A DNA stretch of 64,000 bases from Dyadobacter sp. CY312. Lineage in GTDB: Bacteria; Bacteroidota; Bacteroidia; Cytophagales; Spirosomataceae. The notes under the pieces were generated by a model. The model searched no databases. It saw only the letters and a program-made list of their open reading frames with translations, and had not been told where the DNA came from. Both the position numbers and the translations under genes were made by a program. Shown in pieces: positions 1 through 7,578 of the stretch. Numbering within the stretch: position 1 is the stretch's first letter; each line of letters begins with the position of its first letter. The stretch covers positions 806,001-870,000 of the forward strand of contig NZ_JAJUXG010000001.1 in the NCBI RefSeq assembly GCF_021390535.1. The letters run 5' to 3'.

Positions 1-876
1 ACCGGAATGGTTGTGAATGATTTCCTGGTCAACAACTTTGAAGGAATCGTTGACTACTCATTTACAGCCAGCGTTGAGAAGGATTTTGACCACATTGCCG
101 ATGGCACACTGGCATGGCAACAAATGATCAAAAACTTCTATACTCCTTTCCAAAAAAGGATAACAGAGGTAAAAGAAGAGGAATTTGACAGAACCCTAAC
201 TTCCCGTGAATTAGGAGAAGATCCTAACTCGGGTAAGAAAATATCTGTGCGTATCGGCAAATACGGCCCTTATGTGCAGATCGGCGACGCAGAAGATGAG
301 GAGAAACCAAAATTTGCCAGCTTACTCAAAGGGCAACTGATGGAAACAATCAAGCTTGAAGAAGCACTGGAATTATTCAAACTCCCAAGAACTGTTGGTC
401 TTTTTGAGGAAACGGAATTAGTGGTGAACATTGGGAAATTTGGTCCATACGTGAAACATGGCGGTAAATATTACTCTCTTGCCAAAGACGATGACCCAAT
501 GGCAGTTACCGAAGATCGTCTGATTGCTATTATTGAGGATAAGCGAATTGTAGAAAGTAACCGGACAATTAAGGAATTTGCAGAAAACGAAAACGCAAAG
601 GTTTTGAATGGCCGCTATGGACCATACGTTGCTTTTGAGAAACGTAATCTTAAAATTCCAAAAGGAACAGAGCCATCCAGTCTGACTTACGACGATGTAT
701 TGAAACTGGCGGCTGAGCAACCAGAAAAACCTGCTGGTAGAGGTGGATTCAAAAAGGCTGCGCCAAAAGCAGCTGCACCGAAAAAAGAAGCAGCTCCAAA
801 GAAGGAAGCAGCTCCGAAAAAAGCGGCAGCAAAAAAGCCGGCGGCAAAAAAAGTTACTAAGAAGACTAAAGAATAA
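1..876 (+). CDS. topA: DNA topoisomerase I, C-terminal part (5' end outside window)
   Basis: This is the end of type IA topoisomerase TopA, which relaxes negative supercoils; the catalytic toprim and tyrosine domains lie upstream of the window. The frame is open from base 1, so the ATG at 7 is internal. Three copies of the topoisomerase C-terminal repeat are visible, with cores IGKYGPYV (about residue 83 counted from that ATG), IGKFGPYV (142) and NGRYGPYV (about 204). After them comes a low-complexity tail of roughly 40 residues made of Lys, Ala and Pro (KKEAAP repeats), probably binding DNA non-specifically. Such basic tails are common in Bacteroidota TopA. A palindromic element follows three bases after the stop. 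Confidence 0.93.
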   Translation, partial: TGMVVNDFLVNNFEGIVDYSFTASVEKDFDHIADGTLAWQQMIKNFYTPFQKRITEVKEEEFDRTLTSRELGEDPNSGKKISVRIGKYGPYVQIGDAEDEEKPKFASLLKGQLMETIKLEEALELFKLPRTVGLFEETELVVNIGKFGPYVKHGGKYYSLAKDDDPMAVTEDRLIAIIEDKRIVESNRTIKEFAENENAKVLNGRYGPYVAFEKRNLKIPKGTEPSSLTYDDVLKLAAEQPEKPAGRGGFKKAAPKAAAPKKEAAPKKEAAPKKAAAKKPAAKKVTKKTKE

Positions 877-878
877 GG

Positions 879-964
879 TTTCACGCAAAGGGTATAAGAT
901 TGGCAAAGGTCGCAAAGTGTATTTTGCGATCTTTGCCTTTTAACTTCCTTAACTTTGCGTGAAA
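879..964. repeat. Palindromic intergenic element, family A, copy 1
   Basis: Terminal inverted repeats TTTCACGCAAAG (879-890) and CTTTGCGTGAAA (953-964) are exact reverse complements. A second, inner pair, GGCAAAGGTCGCAAA (902-916) and TTTGCGATCTTTGCC (923-937), matches at 14 of 15 positions, with a six-base loop. The element fills the topA-sirtuin gap and could fold into a rod in RNA that ends topA transcription. Related copies lie at 8614-8700 and 8794-8834. Confidence 0.85.
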
Positions 965-980
965 TAAACAAGCAAGCACC

Positions 981-1670
981 ATGCAAAAACTAGTGGTTCT
1001 TACCGGAGCAGGAATAAGTGCTGAAAGTGGAATAAGCACCTTTCGGGACAATGGTGGCTTATGGGACAATTACCGCATAGAAGACGTGGCTACTCCCGAA
1101 GCGTGGGCCAGAAATCAGGAACTTGTTCTGGATTTTTACAACCAAAGAAGAAAGCAGGCCGTTTCTGTAAAACCCAATTCGGCACATTACGCGCTTGCAG
1201 AACTGGAAAAGGAATATGAGGTAACGATTATCACTCAGAACGTCGATAATCTGCACGAAGTAGCAGGATCTTCCAATGTGGTTCATCTGCATGGAGAATT
1301 GTTCAAATCCAGGAGTACCAAAAATCCTGAACTGGTATATGAAATGACATCCTGGGAGTTGAAAACCGGTGATGTGTGCGAGTTGGGTAGCCAGTTGCGA
1401 CCTCATATTGTGTGGTTTGGAGAAGAAGTACCTATGATGGATGTCGCTGTGGAGATAGCCGAGGAAGCAGATATATTCGTTGTTGTAGGCACCTCACTGG
1501 CTGTCTATCCGGCAGCCGGACTCGTCAATTACGTTAGACCAAACAGACCCATTTTCCTGATCGACCCGGCCAAACCGGATATTAGATTCAAACCCAATAT
1601 GACTTTTATCCAGGAAAAAGCGACAATAGGAATGGAAATATTGAAGGACAGACTGAAAGGAATTTCATAG
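981..1670 (+). CDS. cobB: Sir2-family NAD-dependent protein deacylase (CobB-like, class III)
   Basis: Sirtuins remove acyl groups from lysines using NAD+. Family motifs are intact: GAGISAESG at residues 9-17, FRD at 21-23, TQNVDNLHE at 85-93, the catalytic HLHGE at 102-106 (His104) and VVGTSLAVYPAAG near 168-180. Tyr53 and Arg56 form the YxxR pair that in class III enzymes (SIRT5, E. coli CobB) binds succinyl or malonyl lysine, so desuccinylase activity is likely. The small domain is odd: between HLHGE and RPHIVWFGE there is one cysteine, Cys133, where the family normally has four zinc ligands. The protein has 229 residues, slightly short for the family, which fits loss of the zinc loop. The ATG start follows the family A palindrome. 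Confidence 0.92.
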   Translation: MQKLVVLTGAGISAESGISTFRDNGGLWDNYRIEDVATPEAWARNQELVLDFYNQRRKQAVSVKPNSAHYALAELEKEYEVTIITQNVDNLHEVAGSSNVVHLHGELFKSRSTKNPELVYEMTSWELKTGDVCELGSQLRPHIVWFGEEVPMMDVAVEIAEEADIFVVVGTSLAVYPAAGLVNYVRPNRPIFLIDPAKPDIRFKPNMTFIQEKATIGMEILKDRLKGIS

Positions 1671-1804
1671 CAAGGCGATGGTCATTGATCGTCAGGAGGG
1701 CAGGCTTAGTTATATAGTGTCAAACATGAATGAAACAAAACTTGACAAACACCTGACCATCTTGAAGAAATAAAACTGTAACATACAAGCAAGAACATAA
1801 TAAA

Positions 1805-2686
1805 ATGCAATTACTAGACGGGAAGGCGATATCTTCTCAAATCAAATCCGAAATTAAAGTTGAAGTTGAAAACTGGGTGGCTTCTGGTGGCAAAAAACCA
1901 CATTTGGCGGCTATACTTGTTGGTCAGGACGGTGCAAGCGAAACTTATGTAGCATCAAAAATACGGAGCTGCGAAGAAATTGGCTTCACTTCTACCCTGC
2001 TGAAATTCGACGCAAGTATTACCGAAGCTGAATTGCTCGATGCCGTGGCGTCTCTAAACAACAATGCGGATGTAGACGGTTTTATCGTTCAACTTCCGTT
2101 ACCAAAGCATATTTCTGAAAACACCATTATGGAAGCCGTTGATCCTAAAAAGGACGTCGACGGATTTCACCCGATAAACGTTGGCAGAATGTGTAAAGGT
2201 TTGCCGGCGTACATTTCCGCAACACCGTTCGGTATTCTGGAAATGCTGATCCGTGCCGGCGTAGAAACCAGCGGAAAACATTGCGTCGTGATTGGTCGCA
2301 GCCAGATCGTGGGTTTGCCCATGAGCATACTGATGCAGCGCAACGACTACCCGGGAAACTGCACTGTAACGATTACTCACAGCAAAACGCCCAACCTGAA
2401 AGAAGTTTGCCAAACAGCAGACATTCTTGTTGCCGCATTGGGTCGTCCGGAATTCGTGACTGCTGATTACGTGCAAGAAGGCGCCGTTGTAATTGACGTA
2501 GGTATCAGCCGTGTTGAAGACGCAACCAAGAAAAGCGGTTTTGCCATTAAAGGAGACGTAAACTTCGCCGACGTTGCTCCAAAAACAAGCTACATCACCC
2601 CAGTTCCAGGCGGCGTTGGTTTGATGACAATTTGTGGTTTGTTGACTAATACCTTAAAAGCAGCAAGGAAGGAGATTTATGGGTGA
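1805..2686 (+). CDS. folD: Bifunctional methylenetetrahydrofolate dehydrogenase / methenyltetrahydrofolate cyclohydrolase
   Basis: FolD interconverts 5,10-methylene-, methenyl- and 10-formyl-tetrahydrofolate in the cytosol, supplying one-carbon units for purines and fMet. The 293-residue protein is full length. Recognisable blocks are the substrate-domain segment ETYVASK near residue 46, with the catalytic lysine, then [12 protein letters not shown] near 95, [12 protein letters not shown] near 118, the Rossmann segment [12 protein letters not shown] near 162, and the C-terminal signature [12 protein letters not shown] near 263. No operon partner is evident: the upstream gap is 134 bp, and the kinase gene downstream has a different base composition. 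Confidence 0.97.
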   Translation: MQLLDGKAISSQIKSEIKVEVENWVASGGKKPHLAAILVGQDGASETYVASKIRSCEEIGFTSTLLKFDASITEAELLDAVASLNNNADVDGFIVQLPLPKHISENTIMEAVDPKKDVDGFHPINVGRMCKGLPAYISATPFGILEMLIRAGVETSGKHCVVIGRSQIVGLPMSILMQRNDYPGNCTVTITHSKTPNLKEVCQTADILVAALGRPEFVTADYVQEGAVVIDVGISRVEDATKKSGFAIKGDVNFADVAPKTSYITPVPGGVGLMTICGLLTNTLKAARKEIYG

Positions 2687-2707
2687 GTATGATTAGGTAA
2701 GACAAAA

Positions 2708-3295
2708 ATGATGGTGGAAAAAAATCTTTATATCATTTCAGGTTGTAATGGAGCAGGTAAAACCACTGCTTCATTTACTATCTTACCTGAAATTATCAAA
2801 TGCAAGGAATTTGTAAATGCTGATGAGATAGCAAAAGGTTTATCACCATTCCAGCCAGAAAAGGTGTCATTTGAGGCAGGGCGGATAATGCTTAATAGGA
2901 TAAATGAGCTTTTAAAATCAAATGAAAGCTTTGCTTTTGAAACAACACTTTCTACAAGGAGTTACAAAAGCAAAATTGAAGAAGCGAAAGATAAAGGCTA
3001 TACCACTACGCTACTCTTCTTTTGGTTGCAAAACGTGGCATTAGCTAAGGAACGTGTGAGGATCAGAGTTTTAGAAGGCGGTCACAATATCGAATCAGAA
3101 GTAATAGAAAGGCGTTACCTGAGAGGAATTCAAAATTTATTTGAACTGTATTTACCAATTGTGGATGGAGCACTAATCTTTGACAATTCGCACGGCAGAC
3201 ATGAGCTTTTGGCAGAAAAAACAACTCTTGAAGAACTGAATATCTTTGATAGTACAAAATTCAATAATCTAAAATACTACCATGACCACAGCTGA
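2708..3295 (+). CDS. Zeta-toxin-like P-loop kinase
   Basis: A small AAA/zeta-family nucleotide-binding protein of 195 residues. A Walker A motif, GCNGAGKTT, lies at residues 12-20, followed by NADEIAKGLSP near 43 and FETTLSTRS near 78, which matches the zeta and UDP-GlcNAc-kinase-like layout (P-loop, then an acidic or NAD motif, then ETTLS). Zeta toxins phosphorylate UDP-sugars and block wall synthesis; whether this branch does so is not known to me. The first two codons are both ATG, and either could start. The gene begins 21 bp after folD, is more AT-rich than folD, and its last 14 bases overlap a small downstream ORF, suggesting translational coupling with an antidote. It could also be a housekeeping kinase. 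Confidence 0.8.
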   Translation: MMVEKNLYIISGCNGAGKTTASFTILPEIIKCKEFVNADEIAKGLSPFQPEKVSFEAGRIMLNRINELLKSNESFAFETTLSTRSYKSKIEEAKDKGYTTTLLFFWLQNVALAKERVRIRVLEGGHNIESEVIERRYLRGIQNLFELYLPIVDGALIFDNSHGRHELLAEKTTLEELNIFDSTKFNNLKYYHDHS

Positions 3296-3434
3296 AAAAC
3301 AAGTTGAACTCAGAAATAAAATTTTGGTGGGACTGGAAAAAACCTATGAAAAACTTCTTGAGTTCAAAAAGCAAAAAAATACAGAGCTTGTTGTAATGAG
3401 AGGAGACAAAATAGTGAGAATAAAACCAGATTAG
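3282..3434 (+). CDS. Small 50-residue protein overlapping the zeta-like kinase (candidate antitoxin)
   Basis: The frame runs from ATG 3282 to TAG 3432-3434 and overlaps the kinase stop by 14 bases. The product starts MTTAEKQVELRNK and ends DKIVRIKPD. The first 33 residues are charged and probably helical, followed by a short beta-like end (ELVVMRGDKIVRI). From memory, small proteins with a similar K-x-V-x-K-V-like ending follow zeta-like kinases in other Bacteroidota, but I could not check this. Function is unknown; its position suggests an antidote or partner of the kinase, in the reverse of the usual antitoxin-first order. Confidence 0.6.
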   Translation: MTTAEKQVELRNKILVGLEKTYEKLLEFKKQKNTELVVMRGDKIVRIKPD

Positions 3435-3490
3435 AGCTTGGTAATGACAAGTATCGTTGGTCTCTGGTTGCTGTCATTCAAGTTTTCGCC

Positions 3491-3521
3491 GCGGTTTGTG
3501 TCCTCACAAACCGCTTTTTTT
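3491..3521 (+). terminator. Strong hairpin with T-run; copy 1 of the GTTTGTG hairpin
   Basis: A perfect 10-bp stem, GCGGTTTGTG (3491-3500) with CACAAACCGC (3505-3514), encloses loop TCCT and is followed by seven T. It would end the kinase/small-ORF transcript. Its reverse complement has loop AGGA and matches the hairpin at 5082-5105 at 17 of 18 core positions. Confidence 0.8.
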
Positions 3522-3612
3522 ATTAGAGGGATTGAGTCAGAGTATCTAATTTCGGCCAGTAAGCTTCATACATAACTGATTAAACAAAATCACCCTAAAT
3601 GACAATTAAGTC

Positions 3613-3636
3613 TTGATATTTTTAATTAAATATCAA
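3613..3636. promoter_or_regulatory. Palindrome upstream of the serine hydrolase gene
   Basis: TTGATATTT (3613-3621) and AAATATCAA (3628-3636) are exact reverse complements around TTAATT. It lies 126 bp before the hydrolase ATG. An operator or cruciform is possible; no regulator is indicated. Confidence 0.4.
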
Positions 3637-3762
3637 AAGTACGACTGCTCGTCTGCAAATATTTCCCATATTACGGAGGTCGCCGTTATTTTACCACAGA
3701 ACAGGAAATTTTAATAATCAAATCAATTTCAGTAGAAATAAAAAATATACACCGATTAAAAT

Positions 3763-4920
3763 ATGAGAAACATAGCCCTTTTTATTTTCTTAGTATCATC
3801 TGTATTCTGTTGGGAACAGACATCATTAAAAGTAGATACGGAGAAAAATATTACTTCAACAGAAAACATTAATATCAAAACTTTACTTGATAGTGTAGCA
3901 AATAAAATGATTAAAAAGCCTCTGATTCATTCAACTTCAATTGGAATAGTTTATCAAGGAAAAGAGTTTATTGGTCATTATGGAGAATTAGAAAAAGGGA
4001 GGGCCAACTGCCCCGATAGTGAAACAATTTATGAAATTGGTTCACTGAGCAAAACTTTTACTGGAATGCTTGTCGCAAAAGCAGTTTTTGAAAATAAATT
4101 GAGTATTGAAGATGAGGTTCAAAGATATTTAGCGGAAGATTATCCTAATTTGAAGTTTAAGAACCAACCGATTCTTATCAAGCATTTGCTTTCCCATACA
4201 AGTGGGTTTCCCAATATGCTACCATTTGAGGCAAATAAGATTCTGCAAGATTTCACAAATCACAACACACCCAGGAAACTTAATGAAGTTTATAAGAATT
4301 ATGGAAAAGAAGATTTTTTTAAAGACCTTCATAAAGTAAAAATTGATACGATACCGGGTTACAAATATTCTTATTCCAGTGCAGGCACCGAACTTATGGC
4401 TTATATTTTAGAAAAAGTTTATAGAACATCATTTGAAAAACTATTAACAGATTACTTATCTAAAAATATTGCGATGCATAACACTAAAATCAGTTTGTCT
4501 AATCAAGAGCTAAAAAAGCTTGCAGTTGGTTATCATTCCGATAATACTGTAATTACCTCTCCAATGCCTAAATTACCTTGGGGGGCATCTGGTAGTATAA
4601 AGTCTACGATACCTGATATGGTTAAGTATATTACTTTTCAGCTGAAAAACAATAAAATTGTTACGGAATCACACAAAACAACAGCCAAATTTGATAATGA
4701 ATTTAGTATCGGATATTTCTGGAACATTAGTACAGATGACAAAAAATTAGGCACATTCTATGTACATCATGGAGGAGTACCACGTTCTCAATGTTATATT
4801 TACATTATTCCAAAATACGATTTGGGTGTATTTATTGTGACAAATCAGAGTGGTGAAAATACTGCCACAGTTATGGAAGATGCATTAAACGAAATATTTG
4901 AAAAAATAGCAAAAAAATAA
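3763..4920 (+). CDS. Exported serine hydrolase, beta-lactamase/penicillin-binding-protein fold (class C-like)
   Basis: A 385-residue protein with an N-terminal hydrophobic signal segment (residues 4-16) and a beta-lactamase-family catalytic core. The SxxK nucleophile motif is S94-L-S-K97 within EIGSLSKTFTG. The second motif is Y204-S-S206, and the third-motif equivalent is HHGGVPR near residue 337 (HxG in place of KTG). LLSHTSGFPN near 142-151 is typical of the family. Such proteins include AmpC-type beta-lactamases, D-aminopeptidases and esterases; the sequence does not tell which, and I would not claim antibiotic resistance. The gene is clearly richer in A/T than its neighbours (many AAA, ATT and TTA codons) and sits between two hairpins of one family, which suggests a horizontally acquired segment. 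Confidence 0.88.
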   Translation: MRNIALFIFLVSSVFCWEQTSLKVDTEKNITSTENINIKTLLDSVANKMIKKPLIHSTSIGIVYQGKEFIGHYGELEKGRANCPDSETIYEIGSLSKTFTGMLVAKAVFENKLSIEDEVQRYLAEDYPNLKFKNQPILIKHLLSHTSGFPNMLPFEANKILQDFTNHNTPRKLNEVYKNYGKEDFFKDLHKVKIDTIPGYKYSYSSAGTELMAYILEKVYRTSFEKLLTDYLSKNIAMHNTKISLSNQELKKLAVGYHSDNTVITSPMPKLPWGASGSIKSTIPDMVKYITFQLKNNKIVTESHKTTAKFDNEFSIGYFWNISTDDKKLGTFYVHHGGVPRSQCYIYIIPKYDLGVFIVTNQSGENTATVMEDALNEIFEKIAKK

Positions 4921-5081
4921 AAACAACGGCTAACAAGGTATTGCACAAAGTGGGACTGAGCTGCTTTTATTAGACATTTACGCAAGGTTCAACTTCTGTT
5001 CCTGTTAATTATAGTTTCCAGACCGCCCGGCGACCGTGTATGGTCGAGTGGTGGCACTACGATTAAAGAGTGATCGCTAAT

Positions 5082-5105
5082 TTCGTTTGTGAAGACACAA
5101 ACGAA
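5082..5105. repeat. GTTTGTG hairpin, copy 2
   Basis: TTCGTTTGTG (5082-5091) and CACAAACGAA (5096-5105) form a perfect 10-bp stem with loop AAGA. There is no T-run, so it is not an ordinary terminator. It resembles the reverse complement of the hairpin at 3491-3514, and the two bracket the serine hydrolase gene. The rest of the 4921-5140 gap holds a short GACC/GGTC hairpin near 5031-5044 and no ORF. Confidence 0.7.
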
Positions 5106-5140
5106 GGCGAAAATACAACGACCAAACTTTTCATGAAAAT

Positions 5141-5437
5141 ATGAAAAAAACCTACGTATTCCTCCTCATTGCCCTTATCCTTTCTGCGTTTCTTTATTGG
5201 CTTTACATTGGACAATCTTCCACTGATATTCAGTTAAAGGATACCTACATTGTAATCTATAATTGGATTTTGGGTATTTTTATAACAAGCTTATTGGCTT
5301 TTACCATAAGTTTAAGAGCATCTATATCTTACAGATTCTCAAACAAAATATCCAACTGGGCACTGCTAATAAGTGGTCTTGTTTTGGGTAAGTTCTTAGT
5401 AGACATTTTCACTACTGTGAAGATGATATTCTACTAA
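5141..5437 (+). CDS. Small integral membrane protein of unknown function
   Basis: A 98-residue hydrophobic protein. Three membrane segments are apparent: residues 5-24 (FLLIALILSAFLYWLYIG), about 38-60 (YIVIYNWILGIFITSLLAF) and about 73-92 (ALLISGLVLGKFLVDIF), joined by short polar loops. The N-terminus MKKTYVF is signal-anchor-like. I recognise no family. It is AT-rich like the serine hydrolase upstream and ends in a 4-bp tail-to-tail overlap with the phosphoesterase gene on the other strand. Confidence 0.65.
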   Translation: MKKTYVFLLIALILSAFLYWLYIGQSSTDIQLKDTYIVIYNWILGIFITSLLAFTISLRASISYRFSNKISNWALLISGLVLGKFLVDIFTTVKMIFY

Positions 5438-5997
5438 CCTCCAAACCCAACCCTCCCAACCACCTCATAAGCCCCCTTGGCTTTGAACTCTTTCTTATAA
5501 ATAGCGACACTCCGGCAAGTACAATCAGGCAGTTCAATATCAATCTGCATAAGACGTTCCAAAACTTCGGGATTGACGTATCTGGCCAGGGTAAGGTGCA
5601 GGTCTAATTTGGTTACTTTACCATTAATAGCCTCCATAAAATTTCTGTTAAATTCTTTGATCACCTCTGCATTCCTTATCCCGAGTTTCAACGTTACCCC
5701 GCCTCTGCCGGGATAATAACCAAGCTCCGAAAATTCAATCGGCAAGGCACTTTGTGTTGCAAGAAATGCCGTGATATCATTCGTAACCTTTTCATCATTT
5801 TCAGGGCAAATCACGCCATCAATTGAAATGTGAGGCAACTTTGTGAGTTGAGAAGGTTTCACTCCGTGCTCCACCAGTATCTGATTAAGAGCTGTTACTG
5901 CTGCCATCCCTTCTTCATCCGGCAACAGCACCGGGTAATATTCACATCGAATCGGAGCGGCTCCAAAAAGATCTGTTTGATTGGTCATATTCGCCAT
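5434..5997 (-). CDS. 2'-5' RNA ligase / 2H phosphoesterase family protein
   Basis: The protein has 187 residues and the two HxS/T motifs of the 2H phosphoesterase (LigT) superfamily: H56-I-S58 in LPHISIDG and H134-L-T136 in LDLHLTLAR. Members hydrolyse 2',3'-cyclic phosphates or join RNA 2'-5' ends. A role in RNA end metabolism is likely, but the substrate is unknown. YYPGRGGVTLKLGI near 94 and the closing FKAKGAYEVVGRVGF fit the usual beta-strand pattern. MANMTNQ offers two in-frame ATGs, and I kept the first. The gene is convergent with the small membrane protein and reads in the same direction as the aldehyde dehydrogenase upstream of it. Confidence 0.82.
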   Translation of the reverse strand: MANMTNQTDLFGAAPIRCEYYPVLLPDEEGMAAVTALNQILVEHGVKPSQLTKLPHISIDGVICPENDEKVTNDITAFLATQSALPIEFSELGYYPGRGGVTLKLGIRNAEVIKEFNRNFMEAINGKVTKLDLHLTLARYVNPEVLERLMQIDIELPDCTCRSVAIYKKEFKAKGAYEVVGRVGFGG

Positions 5998-6042
5998 TTA
6001 CTATTGAATTTGATTGATTATAACTTTCTCCTGTCGAATACC

Positions 6043-7452
6043 CTAAACCCACCTCAACCCTTTCTTCAACAAGCTTACAAGGCGTTCCGAGTAAGGAGGG
6101 TAAAGAAATTTCATTGTTCCAAATCTTCGTTTCATCACCCCTTTGGCATTAGAAAATTCTTTGAATCCGTAAAAGCCATTTGACTTGCCAATTCCGCTGT
6201 TGTTTACACCACCGAAAGGTATTTCTGTATTTCCAAATTGCGTCAGTACTTCATTCACCAATGCATTGCCAGAGCTTGTACTTGCCAATATACGATCGGT
6301 AGCAGAAGCACTTTTGGAATGGATATACAGTGCAAGTGGTTTTTCTCCGGCATTCACATGTTCGATCGCTTCTGATACATTTTTGAAGATTACGACCGGC
6401 AAAATAGGACCAAAAATCTCTTCCTGCATGATTCTCATCCCGTTTGTAACAGAGGTCAAAATCGTTGGTGAAATATACCTTTCAGCAGCATTACTTTTTC
6501 CTCCTTCCGAGATCACAGCACCTTGCCTTGTTGCCTCATTCAAAAGTTCAGACAATCGGCTGAAATGCTTCTCGTTCACAATGCGGGCGTATGAAGCAGA
6601 TTTTTCAATGCCGTTTCCTGAACTTTTGTACGTGGTTGCAATCACGTTTTTCATCTCTGCCACCAATTTTTCAGCAACGGAATCCTGCACCAATACGTAA
6701 TCAGGCGCTATACAGGTTTGCCCATTATTGAAGAACTTCGCCCACACAATCCGTTTTGCCGTTTCTAAAATGTCTGCGGTTTCATCTACAATGGAGGGAG
6801 ATTTCCCTCCCAATTCCAGTGTCACGGATGTTAGATTTTCCGCCGCAGCTTTCATCACTATTTTCCCCACACCCGGGCTCCCTGTAAAAAAGATGTGATT
6901 AAAGGGTAGTTTTAATAATTCAGTCGAAGTATCTGCGTCACCTTCTATCACGGCTACTTCATTTGCTGTGAACAAATTTTCGACCACTTTCCGAACAAAC
7001 GCAGATGCATTTGGTGTCATTTCAGAAGGTTTAATGATGGCTACGCAGCCAGCAGAAATGGCGGACACAAGCGGTTTTAGCGCCAGTGCAATCGGGTAGT
7101 TCCAGGGAGCAATAATAAGTACACAACCTTTGGGTTCATATTGAATGTAGGATGAAGTGCCAATCATGGTCAATGGAACCGATTGTCGTTCCGGCCTCAT
7201 CCATTTTTTAAGATTTTTAATAGCATAACTGATCTCACTTACTAAAACCAGCAATTCACCAATGATCGTTTCGGCTTCCGGTTTGCCAAAATCCCGTCGC
7301 GTGGCATCACAAGCTTCGTCAATATGATCAAGAAGAAATTGACGAAGTTTTTTCAATTTAGCTATCCGCTCATCTGCATCTGATCCGGCGATCCGGTATT
7401 GGTTTTCGCGTTGTTTGCTAAAAATATTCAGCAGCTTGCTATGGTCTGTCAT
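6043..7452 (-). CDS. Aldehyde dehydrogenase, class 3-like
   Basis: Oxidises aldehydes to acids with NAD(P)+. Numbering from the chosen ATG (469 residues), the family residues are present: Asn118 in APWNYP, FTGSPGVGK near 189-197, general base Glu213 in LELGGKSP, nucleophile Cys247 in NNGQTCIAP, and EEIFGPILPV further on. The length and the hydrophobic/basic C-terminal extension (PPYSERLVSLLKKGLRWV) resemble ALDH3-type fatty-aldehyde dehydrogenases. The frame stays open upstream to a TTG at 7545, but that 31-residue extension has no family similarity, so ATG 7452 is preferred. It is divergent from the XRE regulator, with a shared 126-bp gap. Substrate unknown. Confidence 0.92.
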   Translation of the reverse strand: MTDHSKLLNIFSKQRENQYRIAGSDADERIAKLKKLRQFLLDHIDEACDATRRDFGKPEAETIIGELLVLVSEISYAIKNLKKWMRPERQSVPLTMIGTSSYIQYEPKGCVLIIAPWNYPIALALKPLVSAISAGCVAIIKPSEMTPNASAFVRKVVENLFTANEVAVIEGDADTSTELLKLPFNHIFFTGSPGVGKIVMKAAAENLTSVTLELGGKSPSIVDETADILETAKRIVWAKFFNNGQTCIAPDYVLVQDSVAEKLVAEMKNVIATTYKSSGNGIEKSASYARIVNEKHFSRLSELLNEATRQGAVISEGGKSNAAERYISPTILTSVTNGMRIMQEEIFGPILPVVIFKNVSEAIEHVNAGEKPLALYIHSKSASATDRILASTSSGNALVNEVLTQFGNTEIPFGGVNNSGIGKSNGFYGFKEFSNAKGVMKRRFGTMKFLYPPYSERLVSLLKKGLRWV

Positions 7453-7578
7453 GTGCCGGTTTAGCTTAAAATACACTTCCAAATATTGAAATAAATACGG
7501 TCGAATGAGGTTCCCGAATTGATTTTTTACTAAAAAATTTGTCAATTAGCATGTTACTTCAAAATTTGGGCCGTTTTC

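Larger units (their letters stand above)
3435..3762. other. 328-bp intergenic region, AT-rich, with two inverted repeats
   Basis: No convincing ORF was found. The region holds a terminator-like hairpin at 3491-3521 and a 24-base inverted repeat at 3613-3636, then AT-rich sequence up to the serine hydrolase ATG. No recognisable TAnnTTTG box was found near the hydrolase gene. Confidence 0.6.

Noticed and set aside
418-986. Minus-strand ORFs across the end of topA
   Set aside because: They mirror the Lys/Ala-rich topA tail and give Phe/Cys-rich low-complexity products.
4921-5081. Possible integron attC site after the serine hydrolase (CAACGGCTAACAAGG)
   Set aside because: It lacks complementary core sites and a matching second half.
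7453-7545. TTG start extending the aldehyde dehydrogenase by 31 residues
   Set aside because: No family similarity in the extension; ATG 7452 gives the normal length.
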